64,000 nucleotides of DNA, from positions 191,001 to 255,000 of the forward strand of contig PYIU01000005.1 in the NCBI GenBank assembly GCA_003415625.1. Direction: 5' to 3'. A program made the position numbers and the translations under genes. The notes beneath the pieces are model-generated. The model was not told the DNA's origin. It worked only from the letters and a program-made list of their open reading frames with translations, and did no database searches. How positions within the stretch are numbered: the stretch's first letter is position 1; the number at the start of each line of letters is the position of its first letter. Below are positions 41,709 to 53,842 of this stretch, piece after piece. Source of the DNA: Aquanectria penicillioides (Eukaryota > Ascomycota > Sordariomycetes > Hypocreales > Nectriaceae).

Positions 41709-42841
41709 ATGAAGCTTAAGGCTAGGCTGGCCGTCGTGCTGGCGACAGCAGCAACTCTCGCAGAATCACAAACATTGCCTTCATGCGCAGTGAGTTCCCA
41801 ATCCCCCACGCGGCCCCCTTAGCCACCACCAAGGCGAGCAAGAAGAAGGATTCTCATCGTCGTCGGCAGAATCAATGCCAGTCAACCTACACCGGCACGA
41901 CCACAGATACCCAATGCAACCTGTTCGACTACAAGTGCGTCTGCACAAACACGGTAAGTCTCAACAACGCCGTCTGCTGCTTGTACGAGCACTGCTCCGA
42001 CTCGGATCGCAAACAAGCCGAGTCGTACGCGAGGACAGTCTGCAGTCAGCTGGGTTACACGATCCCCTCAGGCCTGGCGTGCGCAACTGCCTCGGCCGCC
42101 TCGAGCGCGAGCAGCTCCACAAAGACGTCTGGATCCGACGCCTCGTCCAGCAGTGCCTCCAGCTCGGGCTCCTCGTCGGGTTCAAGCAACAGCGACAGCA
42201 ACAGCAACAACGATGATTCGTCCTCGTCGAGCAGCCACTCATCCGAGAAATCCAACAATACATTGAAAATAGGTGTTGGCGTTAGCGTCGGCGTGGGAGT
42301 TCCTCTCATCTCGGCCATTGTAGGATACATCGCCCTCTTGATGAGGAGAAAGCGAAGGGCCGCAGAACAACCTCCCGTCTCACAGGTTCCCCCATCTGGC
42401 TTCCAGCCTCCTCCTCAGCAGCAGCAAAACTTCCCGCCTCCTGGATACCCAGCTCAAGGCCAGCCGCCTCCAGGCTACCCGCCGCAGGGTTATCCCCCGC
42501 AAGGATATCCGCCCCAGTCTTACCCGCCGCCCCAAGCAGGATTTGTCGATCCGCAGAAGACGGGCGTGCCGAGCGTCTCGCCCGTATCGAACACCAACAC
42601 CACGCCGAACCAGCACGAGATGATGGGCAACATGCCGCCGCCGATGCACGAACTGTCCCCCCAAACCGTCTCTCCTTCACCTCCGCACAACGGGCTCCCC
42701 ACGACGCAGGTGCTGCTGCAGCAGCACAGTGAACTCCCCAACACGCAGCAGTATCCGCACACTGAGTTGCCCACAAACAATCCCCCGACGCACGCCGAGC
42801 TGCCAACAAACAACCCCCCGAGGCACACCGAGCTTGCGTGA
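41709..42841 (+). CDS. CFEM-domain single-pass membrane protein
   Basis: Exons 41709-41789 and 41870-42841 (80-nt intron) give 350 aa. Signal peptide (LAVVLATAATLAESQ), then a CFEM-like eight-cysteine domain spanning the intron: LPSC, NQCQ, TQCNLFDYKCVC, AVCCLYEHC and VCSQLG. A Ser-rich stalk (about residues 105-180) precedes one transmembrane helix (VGVGVPLISAIVGYIALL), then RRKRR on the cytosolic side. The C-terminal tail is Pro-rich with PPQGYPPQGYPPQ repeats and three related ELPT(N/Q) repeats near the end. CFEM proteins act in heme/iron capture, surface sensing or host interaction. The cytosolic repeats suggest protein binding. A GTAAGT inside exon 2 (41954) is probably not used, since reading through gives normal CFEM residues. 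Confidence 0.87.
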
Positions 42842-43604
42842 TGTGGATCTGGCGCATATAAAAGGATCATTCCCCAGCGAGTTTTGTATTTAGCTTAACT
42901 ATTACACCTAATACACGGAAAATCTTCTCAAAATAAAACCGGCACCTGTACCGGTAGTTTCTTATCTTATTAGGCGTCTTATAGGTGTCAAAGTTTAAAA
43001 GTTCCCGTCCCAGTTGCCAATCATCATTCAACACTGCTCGGGATCTAGAAATCCAACCCCACGGATGCAACTCTGATTGCCGTTGATCCGCGGCCACTGC
43101 GATTTTTTAATCAAACCAGAAATGCACATTATCAATGGAGAAGAAACACATGTAGTCGAAATATAGTGGCGATGCTGCAGCTATACTTCCCCCGTCCTAA
43201 GCCCCAATCCTTCTGACGGGGACGTCAAATTTAGGCGCCTTGGCAGAGCTTGGCGCCAGGATGTTGGCGGCTTACGGACTCTTGGCGACACCCGGACCCC
43301 GAATGAAACCTTGCCCCCCCCCAAAAGGCACCTCGCAAAGAGGGCCCTTGCTTTTCAACAGCCGTGAGAGGCTCGAGTGATTTTGTTGTGGCTGGTCTCT
43401 GGCGCTTACACTGAGGAGAATCTCGTCCGAGGAAACCTGAGGGGGTCATGAGAAACGCATAGGTCAGGGAATCAAGAGGGATATATCGCTAGAGCACAAT
43501 TGTTTACGAAGCGAATTATGTTAACTTTCGGTAAAAATTAATCATTGTTAAAAACCTTCTATCGCGCTTCCAGGCGCAAGTCGTGTATTATCAACCTCGT
43601 GTGC
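42842..43604. other. Intergenic between convergent genes
   Basis: A 763-bp stretch with the 3' ends of the CFEM and DUF2985 genes. A small open frame at 43231-43449 (minus) shows nothing recognisable. Confidence 0.55.
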
Positions 43605-45814
43605 TCAACTCGGCATCTTTATGAGCTTCCCGATCCTCGAGCTGCTCTCGCTCTGCCTGTCGCTGTTGTCCTGCTCCATTTCCTTCTCCATCTCCTTTTC
43701 CTGCTTATGCTCTTGCTTCTTCTTCTTCTTGGCAATGTGTTTTATGGCGTCTCCCGTAAGCTCCTGTCTGTCTAGCAGCTCCATGACGTCCTTCTTCCTC
43801 GTCTTCTTGTCTCCAAAGGTAATCAAAAGACCGGCAGTGATGTTGCATGTGATGCTGACACACAGAATCACCGTCGTCAGGGCAAATGGCCGGGTGTGGT
43901 AATCGATGCCCCACGTGCAAGCACCCAGCGAAATCTGCAGACAAGAATGGCAATCCAGGAGGATGACAATCGCCATGAGGTAGCTCAGGGGAAATGCGTG
44001 GTGGGTAAATGTCTCTTGCGGCTTGTAGAAACTGTGAGACTTGGCAAATTTCTTCTGGTGGTGCTGCAGGCTCTTCAACTGGGCGTAAGTCAAGGCAGGG
44101 ACATCATTGTCTGACTCGGAGGAATTTGTGTTTTCCAGGCCCATTTGTTGATCGCCTTCAACGCGAGTCTCTTCGCTGGTTGTGGCGGAAGCACATGGAC
44201 CCGACGCGGTGAGGATATCTCGGGCTTGATGAGACGTTAGGCGCCCACCATTCTCGAGGTCGATGTTGTCAGGCACATCGTCGGGAATGCTGCGCTTTCG
44301 AAGCCTCGACCTTGGTCTCTTGCCCTTCTCTGCCCTGCTAATCATGCGGGAATATCGTGCGATGAAGATCATATGGTATGTGTCGACGGCTCTGAATGGT
44401 GCCAGGCCATCGCCCATAATAGCAAAGAGGGCAACGAGAATACTGTCGATGATATGAATGGCGTAAACCTGCTTCTCTCCGACGTAAATCCAGCCGATGA
44501 GGAAGAGAACCCAGGCCAATCCGAATAGAGTGATGAGGGTGGCGTAGAGCGTAACGAAGAACCCGAGAGGCCTTCGTACGTATTGGCCAAAACCCTTGAA
44601 TGTGCGCTTGAACCTGGAGCGTCGAGAATGAAGCATGTGGCGAACATGGTCATCCAGCTCCGACTTTTCCTGGGCGCTCCACCCCTCTAGACTGGTTCCG
44701 TGCGGCAGAGCAGCATAGTGAGAATCAGTCAGACGAGATGTAATCGTGCTGGATCGCTGCATCGGTGGGGGCTCGACATCGGCATCCTCCTCCACGGTAG
44801 GTTCCTCTTGTTCAGGCTCCCGACGCCTTTCTGGGGTGAAGCCGGCGCCTCTCGCCCAAGCCTGCTCGGGCTGGTGCTGGGAGAGAACATAGGTGGGTCG
44901 ACGATTGATCAACTTACCCAAGTCGGGGACGAACAGGGAGTTTTGAACGTTGGTCAGTGTGGATAGGGTCTGGACTTCCGGATCTGATCCTGGTTAGCAG
45001 ATTGGGATGTATGACGAGGTGGCAGGGCAATCGTACCAATAATATCCAGCCAATCTACAAGCTCCTGGGCATATTCATCGTCAAAATCCTGGCCCTGTGT
45101 TTGTTGCGTCGGCTGCGTTTGCTGAGTGCCCAGTCCTTCGGCTTGTCGTCGAGAGGCTCCAGGCCGGAACATTCTGCTCAGCCTCCTCTTGCGATTACCA
45201 GCAGTGCTGTCCTGGACTGGGTCCGAAATAGGCCGAATGGTGTCTTCGGGCAAGGAGCGGACTGGAGAGATGGGAGAAGTGCTGTCGAGGCCAAGCTCAG
45301 CGAGACTCGGTCGGCCACCCTCTTCGGTCAGACGCGGCATGGCGATTTGGGGCACTCTCCTAGAGTGTCGAGCGACGCCAGGGACATCAGGGACATGAGC
45401 CCTCTCGGGCTGCGAGATACTACGCGGGCGACCCTGAAAGACATCGGTTGCGACGATGTTGTCGGTGGTGGGGGGTGGTCGGTGCTAGAGGCCAGTGATG
45501 ATGCGTTGGAGCTTCGTCTAAGGCGAATGCTGGGCTGGCGTCCGTGGTCCAGGCCGGGACGAACTCCATAGTTGCCGGCGCTCGACGTTGGACGAGAGCG
45601 CGGGAGAGAAAATCGCGACTGGGTTGAGGCGGCTTCGGTCAACGGGTCGAAGTATTCGGAGGCGACCTCACTCACGGCGCTGGGCGTTGCCGGTTAATCG
45701 AGGACAATCGAGATGGCGAGGGACTGGGAGAGCGGCGCGACGACGATGCGGCAGCTACCTGCAGATGGCCGGATGGCCGGCGCGGTCGTTGAGGAGGATC
45801 CATGAAGCCGTCAT
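43605..45814 (-). CDS. DUF2985 family integral membrane protein
   Basis: Main exons are 45679-45037 and 44983-43605 (53-nt intron). A probable first exon 45814-45759 joins in phase (78-nt intron), but the extreme 5' end is uncertain. The N-terminus is long, Ser/Pro-rich and probably disordered, followed by GRPRSISQPERAHVPDV and MPQIAMPRLTEEGGRPSLAELG. YAQELVDWLDII then continues into DPEVQTLSTLTNVQNSLFVP and GKLINRRPTYVL, typical of DUF2985. Several TM helices follow (PLGFFVTLYATLITLFGLAWVLFLIGWIYVG and others), with the conserved IMGDGLAPFRAVDTYHM block, and a Lys/Glu-rich C-tail. The frame breaks at a six-base C run (45470-45475 on the plus strand); one more C restores it. Function of this fungal family is unknown. 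Confidence 0.8.
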
Positions 45815-46415
45815 GGCACGGGGCGGAGGAAGTCAGACAGGACAGAAGCAGGAATCGACGTTTGGAAGAGGAGGGGAGGTATGGCTTTTGAGTTTGTATC
45901 TTGGTGATGGGCCTCTATTAGTCAGTTTTGTCAGCGAATGCGCTACTCCAGGGCTCTCCCGCCGCCACCCAAAGGGCAGTTCTTGGATGGGCCTGTGTGG
46001 CCCTGTATGGCCCTGTATGGCCTCTAATAAGGCGTCTAATGGCGTCCTCCACACACACCCGCACGAGGCATCGCCTCAGACGGGTGCAAACACGCACCCG
46101 GGCGATGGCGTCTACCAACAGTTCCCTGTTTGCGACGTCAACCCTGGCGGCGATGAGACAGAACGCTGAAAGATCCGGGACCCGCCCCGGACACTTGGCG
46201 GACGCTTGGCTGGGGCCGAAGCGCGGCGAGGCCAGCGAGGAGGATCCATGCGGGCCACCTACGTCACTGAACGACTGCAGCGGTTTGGTCGCTGGAGCTT
46301 TGCCGGGCGTTGCAGGGCACCATTCGCTGCTCGGCCGCTTTAAGGCGCGAGAAGAGACACCAGGGTCAACGGGCTCGCCGGAATCTCCGAGGGACCCGAG
46401 GGACGTTGCAAGCAG

Positions 46416-46439
46416 TTTTTTTTTTTTTTTTTTTTTTTT
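46416..46439. repeat. Poly(T) run, 24 nt
   Basis: An uninterrupted T homopolymer in the divergent region. Confidence 0.95.
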
Positions 46440-47034
46440 ACTCTCTACTTCATTTCCGTGACTTGGTTGCTATAACTCCGAATGTATCCGTGGCGGATAC
46501 ACAGAAAGAGTCATTAATTAGCTATACGCCAGATGCACCCTCCATCCCCGGGTTTTGGCTTCTTCCGCCCTCCCTTAGCTCCGTGGCCCCGTGGACCCGA
46601 AATTTTTGCACAAACAAAATCTCTTCTCTCCCGCCCGTCGTTGTCACCAAGCCGAAACTCCAGATGCGGCGGCCGACTGCTGAATGCAAGCGAGACGCCG
46701 AATCTCCGGAGGCCATGTTCGGATCTGTGGTGCCGACCGGGGGTCCACGACAGACACACGGACGTGATTACAGTGCTTACGATCTGAGCATGATGACGAT
46801 GACAGTGACTCTTCTGACATGATTACCGATCACCACGAGCTTGGAAATCAACAACATTTATGGAGTCGCGAGTTGTGAGGGGTGTGTGTGGTGCATGGAT
46901 GCGTGGTGCGTGATGCGTGACACTATTCGAGCTCAGGTGCGAGTGGGTTAGGGACCGGTAGTTGAGAAGAGAATCATCTAGTCGCCGCCTTAATGTGACT
47001 GGTCCTCTCTGGTCTCCCATCTATCATTCCCCAA

Positions 47035-47095
47035 CTCTCCCATCTCCCACTCTCTTTCTCTCTCTATCTCTCTCTCACTCTCTCTCTCTCATCTC
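47035..47095. repeat. CT-rich imperfect microsatellite
   Basis: Interrupted CT repeats on the plus strand, about 600 bp upstream of the AAA gene start. Confidence 0.85.
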
Positions 47096-47671
47096 TGGGG
47101 TTTACATATTCTATAAGTGACTTACAAACCACGCCACGCACGCCACATCACACCACCACCACCACTGTACTAGTAGACCACACACACCAAGTCAAGCCAC
47201 ACTCAACCTCCCACGGGCCGGCGCGAGGTCAGATGTTTCTTCACTACCTAATTAGCCACATTCTAAAATCCTAAAATCCAGTCTTGGATCCAGACTTGGC
47301 CCAAGCGCAGGCCACACGTCATTGACCTGTTCGACCCCAATGCTCTATGAAGCTGAAAACTAGACAAGCGGCATATGCTGTTGCCTATGCAAACAGGCAC
47401 CACCCAATATGACCAGCGTGATCTGTGCGACAAACAACGGAGAACGATGTTTCCAACGTCCAGCTTTGTTTCCTGTTTCTCATAGTCCACGTCTCCGTGT
47501 CTCGACTTTGCTGCATCATCCATCGTCATCGTTCCCGCTGTCGCGGCTTGATCTCCATGGTTTTCTGCTGCTTTGGGCCAACGCCTCGTCATGGGCGCTT
47601 GGCAACGATAGATTTGCGCTGGCGTAAGGACCCGCCCTCCCCAGATCCGGAAATCAGGACTCGGGGGAATG

Positions 47672-47689
47672 ATGATGATGCATCATCAT
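47672..47689. repeat. Perfect 18-bp palindrome at the AAA start codon
   Basis: ATGATGATGCATCATCAT reads identically on both strands and overlaps the first two bases of the chosen ATG at 47688. Confidence 0.9.
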
Positions 47690-50089
47690 GGCGTTGCTTG
47701 CATTGCTGACGCTGGCCAACAGGAACGATTTGCCCGAGGCCCTCCACGCAGCCTGGCACAAGCTCGGGGAAGAGCTCCAACAACTCCAAGACCAGGGCTC
47801 GAAGCACGCCCTCGACGGACAGCTCAATGAACAGCTCGATAGACAGCTTGCAGGGACTCTAATTCGATGGATCTCCACAGCCCCCGACGGGAGATATGCC
47901 ATCATGACCAAGAGTGGCAACCGTTAGTCTCCCGGCTACGAATCGCCCGGACCCTGAATTCCCAATTGACTTTGATCGGCCCTAGTAATCTCCAACTGCT
48001 GTGACGCGACAGAGGACGCGACAGAAGCCGCTAGTTTTCGAACTCTGCACGCCCACGGCGACGCCGTAGAGCACGTCTCCTTGTCTCCGCTGGGCGGCTG
48101 GTTCGCTAGATACGCCGATGACACCGTTGAGATCTCAGGCTGCTTCTCTGATGCCTTCTGTGCACTTGCCCGTCCGTATGTGGACCTGACCACCCGATCA
48201 CGTCAGTCGTCTCAGATACAAAACATCTTTTTTGGTGCAGGCGAGTCTGTAATACTTCAGCTCAGTGATTCCTCACTTCTCTGGAGTGGTGTCGCCGAAC
48301 CATTATCGCGAGTCCTTCAAGGGATCGCTTCACCATGGCGCTCATCCAACGCTTTCTCTATCGGCCCAAGTACGGTCCTGTGCCCATGGTCCGCGGAGTT
48401 TTACTTTCTCGAAGTCATCCCGTCACATCAATTAGATCAGTCTCGCTTCCTCCTCGAATTTCCGAGTGGTCTAATCAGTGAAGAGGTGGCTAATCATCTA
48501 ATTGTGAACAGTAAACTCTCACAAAACGCGATAATATCTAGCTCTCAAAGTAATTCCATCGCGTCAAGGTCTTCACAGCGCATTCCTCTCGTTCAAAATA
48601 CTGCGCTTGGAAGCAACGAGCTATCGTCACAAACCGAGATTCCCATTCTATACATTTCTGATGACTTTGTCCAATGTGACAGGTGTGAAACAAAACTTGA
48701 AGAACAAAGTGTATCCTATCTCTGCACCATATGCTCCAATGGAAATTATTCCTTGTGTCAGGCATGTTGAAAAGCCAGTCGGGAGTGTGGGCATCAGTTT
48801 CGCATGAGAAGGATAAAGCTTGTTGACGATTCATCACAGGCCTTATTGGCCAACGACCAGAAACCCCGTCAGTCTGCAACTGATCAGAGATTGTGTTCTG
48901 AGAGCCAAAACAAAAGGGGTTTACAGACTGCCGGTAAAGACATAGCGAAACATGAGGAGCCAGAAAATAAACACGCAACACAAGGCACTATCAATGTCCA
49001 GTTGAGAGATCCTTCACTCCAAGGTCCTCTCATGAACCCCATCATCTGCCAAAAGCCCAATGTGAAATGGGCAGCCATAGCTGGTCTTGAGGCTGCCAAA
49101 ACCAGTCTTCGGGAATCCATCATTCTCCCCGCCAAGTTCCCACACCTGTTCACGGGGAGGCGCCGGTCGAGAAACGGGGTACTCTTGTATGGCCCTCCGG
49201 GCACAGGGAAGCATTCCCTAGTGAAGGCGATTTCAACTGAGCTAGGTTGTCCCTTATTTACCATCAATGCCCACGATATCATTGCCAGGGAGTCTGGCCA
49301 AAGTGAAGAGTAGGTTGCTCCAACACGACATGGACTAACTTCAGCTCACACATGCGCAGGTTGATACGCAAACTCTTTACTCTTGCCAGAGAACAAAAGC
49401 CATCGCTCATAATGATCGAAAATCTCGATGCACTCAGACATCAAGATGACAGTATGCGTGTCAGCTATAATCACTTCACGCGTGTTCACGTCGAGCTTTT
49501 GATTCAGATGGATTCCTTCTCCCGCAACAATGATGGTATATTCGTGTTTGCAACGACCAACCAACCATGGTCCGTCCATCCGCCACAGAAAAAACGATTT
49601 ACGAGGAGGATTCACATCCCGCTTCCGAGAGAGGATGTGCGAGAGGAGTTGTTCAAGATTAAGATGAGCGATATGGGTGTTTTTTTGGATGCTAATGCCA
49701 CTTTTCGAGAACTCGCCAAGAAGACCGATGGCTTCTCAGGCAGAGACATAGCCCATCTTGTCCAAGATGCCTCGATGGTAACCATCAGGAAAGTTAACGC
49801 TACTATACATTTCCGCAAGGTATGCCCTTTTTCTGATTCGTAAGTAGTCCAGAGTGCTGATGGTTAGTTCCAGGATGAGGAAGGGGAGTGGTATACTCCT
49901 TGCAAAGCTAGCGACAACCGCGCTATGCTTATGAAGTGGGATCAGATTCCCGCGCAACAACTCAAGGAACCTCTTTTGTCAATTACAGACATTAATGAGT
50001 TGTTGGTGAATCGTAAGTCTACGTTCATCAAGGACGACATTAGCAAGTATCACGATTGGACAATGGATTATGGAGAGGAGGGGGCTTGA
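47688..50089 (+). pseudogene. Vps4-like AAA protein with ZZ finger; Walker motifs altered, in-frame TGA
   Basis: Exons 47688-47922, 47986-49309, 49360-49819 and 49874-50089 total 745 codons in one frame with canonical splice sites. One TGA at 48768-48770 breaks it, inside a ZZ-type zinc finger (CDRC, CTIC, YSLCQAC, stop, KASRECGHQF). The AAA domain follows: NVKWAAIAGLEAAKTSLRES, Walker A GPPGTGKH (normally GKS/GKT), Walker B LIMIENLDAL (normally IDEIDAL), sensor region FVFATTNQPW, then KKRFTRRIHIPLP and a Vps4-like C-terminus. The Mg-binding Ser/Thr is His, the Walker B Asp is Glu, and the catalytic Glu is Asn. ATP hydrolysis is therefore unlikely even if the stop is an artefact. Either a decaying AAA gene or a pseudo-ATPase. 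Confidence 0.75.
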
Positions 50090-51012
50090 GAATGACAAGG
50101 CCAGGTCACGGTTCAGATAAACTCCCATATGGCCTAATGTCTTGTCTAGATTCTATCGAACCTTGGCTTCACATCTCTCTTTTTCTACATCCAATCTCAG
50201 GCCATAGCGAGGAGTTACCGATGGGATAGAGGGCAACCTAGGCGCATAGATGTACACAATACTCAATCAGACCATCCAAGATCCAAGAGACCCAAGATTA
50301 ATATTATTGATTCACCTCTAGGGGCTAAATTTTCAGCATAATTCAAGCACAATTAACGTCGAGACGCAAATCTCATGACGGTCATTTCCGCGTGGCCCAG
50401 TTCCTCGCTACTCCAGACCGAACAGCGGGTTGATGAGTAGTGAAACCATGACATATCGAATCGGCTAACCCCAGGCCGAAAGCAACGTTAACTCGACCCA
50501 AAACGGCCACGGGGCGGGTATCATCCTGCGTCCTTTTCCATCTTTTCCAAAAATTAAAAATAAAAATAAAAATAACAAATCTTCTCCCCCCGGTTAATGT
50601 CCATCATCTCATCTCCACTTTCGAGATCCAGAAGTGGAGTGCGAGTGGAAGGGGTGTATTTTTTTTTTTCGACGTTGACATATCTCCACCAGCCCTGGTA
50701 CGGTAGCGCCTGGACTGGATGAGATGCACACGCCCTGCTCGCATTTATCCACTTCGAAACGTCCCATCTCACGAACGAACGATGCAACGGGACATCGAGG
50801 TGGAGAGCAGCACGCACGTCGAAACACTTTGGGGGGGAATATCGGCTCATAGGCTTGACGCTGCAACTCGGGTTGAACCCCGGCGTGTTTGCATCAGAGC
50901 ACCCAGCGCATGCGTAGTTCGGTTTCGTTTCTGTTTCTCAGCAGTCAAGGTCAAGCAACTAACTGCTCACAAATCGGCTCCTCTTCCTCAGCTTTCAGAT
51001 CACAGCAAAGTG

Positions 51013-51032
51013 AAAAAAAAAAAAAAAAAAAA
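51013..51032. repeat. Poly(A) run, 20 nt
   Basis: An uninterrupted A homopolymer in a convergent intergenic region. Confidence 0.95.
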
Positions 51033-51176
51033 CCCAGCGCACCAACTGATCCAAGCAGCGGATCTCGTGACACCACCCCCAATCCCAATCCTCCCAGGAC
51101 CATGTCGAATCCTGTCCCCATACCATAGCGTAGCGTGCCCCTCACTTTCGTCTTCGTATGCGGACACACACACAAA

Positions 51177-51200
51177 CATACATACATACATACATACATT
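51177..51200. repeat. (CATA)n microsatellite
   Basis: About six CATA units followed by CATTCATCCATTCC. Confidence 0.9.
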
Positions 51201-51806
51201 CATCCATTCCAGATCCGGCAGGCATTGATCTACAAAGTACATATGACGAAACCGGGCCGGTTCAAATCGCCCGAGACAACAGAAAAAGAAAGAAAAATTA
51301 CAGAGCCGTTATTCGCCCGTGGATACACAACCATGTGGTACGATACGCGCCATCTGCCGCTGCGCAATGGGCTGCTTCTGAGCCTTACGGTGATGAGAGT
51401 AGCAGTGGATGTTGATGGTTCGACGTCAGAGCCGATTGATGGTGCCTAGAAGCAATCACTACACTGGCGAGTTTTCGGACAATGAATGCGAGGAGCGTCG
51501 CGGGAGGGTCTAGTTTAGGGCCGCATAACAAGTGAACTCGGCGTCATGCAGGGACAGATCGGTTTTTGGGTCAGGGCGGGTCGGGTCGAGTTGAGACAAC
51601 GTCAGTCACCAAGCTGAACCAAGCAAAAGAGATCAAGCTAGAACGGGATGCGCTACGGGCGCAACATGGACTGAAGAATCATTAGGTATCATTTTTCGCC
51701 TGAAAATACTACGAGTACAATATACACTCCTAGGCAAAACTATACGTATCGAGCGATGGGTATCTCTTTGGCTCTCATCCCACACACACTTCGTACTATT
51801 CCGATA

Positions 51807-53842
51807 TCAAGAGGAGGTCGAGGTAAAGCTCGTGAGCTGGTCCGTGACGACGAGACCAGCAACGGTGGCAGACGTGAGGGTGGCCAAGACGCCGGATGCG
51901 AGGGCCGAAAGCGCGAGCCGGGAGACATCACCACCACGGGATGGGGCAAGCTGGCCGAGGATACCAATCTGGATACCCAGAGAACCAATGTTGCCGAATC
52001 CAGCGAGGGCGTAGGTGGCAATGAGCTGAGATCGAGGGGAGAGGTCGGCATAGTAGTCATCGCCGGTGAGCTGAGCGAAGGCGTTGTACTCGTTCTGCGA
52101 TACATCATGTTATTCACACAAAGAACCTATCAGTGGGTGGCGGAACCTGGAGTGACTTACGGTGATAATCTTCTCGGCAATAAGCTTGGCCACCTTGAGG
52201 ATGTCGCTGTCGCGCTTGGAACCAGGGCGGGGGGCGTGGCGGGGGACACCGAGGAGGAAGGAAACTGGGTACAAGAGGTAGCCCAGGATGGTTTGGAGGG
52301 TCAACTCGGGGCTGTTGATGTTGAGGTATCGACCCCACCAGGTGAGAAGACCGTTGATGAGACCGACGAAGGCGATGATGCAGAGCAGAGAAGCCATGAT
52401 GGTTCCGGCAATCTTGATACCCAGCCAAGCACCGTTGGCAAAAGCGTGAAGGGCATTCTCAGCCTTGTGCTCGTCGTCGTCGGGGATGACGACACGGCCA
52501 GCGGTGAGGGTTTCCTCGGTCTCGGGGTATCGCAGCTTGGAGATGGCCAGGGAGGCGGGGATGGACATGATACACGACGAGACCAGGGCCTCGCGGTTCA
52601 GACCAAGGCCAATGTAACCGACGAGCACGGAACCAGAGATGGTGGCGAAACCGCAAGTCATGATCTGGTGGATCTCGGCGTTGGTCATGTGGGCAACGAA
52701 GGGACGGACCAGCATGGCAGATTCACCCTGGCCGATGAAGGGAGTGGCAGCGGCGACAACGGCCTCGGCGCCAGAGACTCCGAGGGCCCAGAAGACGAAG
52801 TGGGCAAACTTCATGATGAACCACTGGAGGAAGCCAATGTAGTAGAGGACCTGGACAATGGAGATGAAGAAGACAATGGCGGGCAGGACGCCAATGAAGA
52901 ACCAAGGCAGGGCGGCGGTGTCAGCGTCAGTCAGGAAAGTGACACCATCGCCGGCGAAGCCCAAGAGATCAGCAGCGCGGTCGGCAACGAAGCGGAAAAT
53001 GTCGTAACCGACACCAGTTCGGAGGACGAAGAGGCCGATGATGTACTGGGCGAGCATGCCGCCGATGACAGTGCGCCAGTTGACGCGCTTGCGGTCTCTG
53101 CTGGTGATCCAGAGGACAAAGATGAAGACGAGCATGCCAAACAGACTGATGGCACGGTTCTCACGGGTGTTGTCGGCGCTCTCCTCCGAGGCAAAGGATC
53201 CGACGAGGATGGTGGCGATGGCGACGACGGCACCGAGGGGAGTGCGCAGCTTGGGGGGATCCTGTCGTAGATGGCAACGGCAGTGTGGTGCCAGACGGTG
53301 CGGATGGGGCCCGAGACGTAGCGGATGGGGACGTGGAAGAAGAGAAGCCGCAGCATGATGGCGAGCCAGAACAGGAAGGGCACAACCCAGTTCTTGTCGT
53401 CGCGGTGGAGGACGAGCGAGGCGATCCACCAGCCGGTGAAGAGGCAGAAGATGAAGAGATGGGTCAAGATGCGACGGTGGCGGTAGAGCGGCGCCAGCTT
53501 TCCATGGCGAGTCTCGGAGCCTTGGTCGTCGTTGGTCGAGACAACGCCGGGCTCCATCTTCTCGTGGTCGCTGTAGTCGGGAGGAGTGGTCCCGTCGGCG
53601 GCCTTGGGGTGATGATGCGCGGTCTCGACGCCGTGCTTGTGGATGGGGTTCTGCGTGGGCACGTTGCTGGGGTCCTGGGTGGTGCCGGTGGTGTAGACGG
53701 CATCATCGTGGTGTCCATCGGCATCAACGCGCGGGGAGTGGTGATGATGCTCGTGGTGATGCTGCTTCGCGGGATCGAGGGCCGGGTCCGAGTTACGGCG
53801 CATGCCGTCGGAGCTGGCGGGGGGAGCAGCAGAGTCTGTCAT
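51807..53842 (-). CDS. Concentrative nucleoside transporter (CNT/NUPC family)
   Basis: Exons 53842-52161 and 52094-51807 (66-nt intron). The product is about 656 aa once the frame is restored. A His/Pro-rich cytosolic N-terminus (HHHEHHHHSP) is followed by helices in the order of eukaryotic CNTs. The gating and substrate regions include FWALGVSGAEAVVAAATPFIGQGESAMLVRPF, then MTNAEIHQIMTCGFATISGSV and the C-terminal QLIATYALAGFGNIGSLGIQIG. It should couple uptake of nucleosides to H+ or Na+ at the plasma membrane. The frame breaks at the run of six G on the plus strand (53253-53258): AIYDRIP must continue PKLRTPLGAVVAIATILVG, needing a seventh base. All else is intact, so a sequencing undercall is likely. 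Confidence 0.9.

Larger units (their letters stand above)
45815..47687. promoter_or_regulatory. Divergent intergenic region (DUF2985 / AAA gene)
   Basis: A 1.9-kb region. It contains a run of 24 T (46416-46439), a CT-rich tract (47035-47095) and a CACCACC-rich stretch. Open frames within it are compositional. No gene was recognised. Confidence 0.55.
50090..51806. other. Intergenic between convergent genes
   Basis: A 1.7-kb stretch between the AAA and nucleoside transporter stop codons. It holds a 20-nt A run (51013-51032) and a (CATA)n tract near 51177-51200. No gene was recognised. Confidence 0.55.

Noticed and set aside
41954..41960. GTAAGT inside exon 2 of the CFEM gene as a second donor
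   Set aside because: Reading through yields expected CFEM cysteine spacing; no fitting acceptor restores a better protein.
45400..45560. An intron (GTTCGT donor to CTTTCAG) to explain the DUF2985 frame change
   Set aside because: Phase fits, but the donor is poor, no branch site is seen, and it would remove homologous-looking sequence; one missing C in the C run explains the change better.
49300..49320. Apparent TAG stop after GQSEE in the AAA gene
   Set aside because: A GTAGGT donor begins at 49310 and joins in phase to 49360, giving GQSEELIRKLF; the stop lies inside the intron.
51756..53270. Long plus-strand frame of 504 codons opposite the nucleoside transporter
   Set aside because: Antisense shadow of the CNT coding region; acidic low-complexity peptide with no domain.
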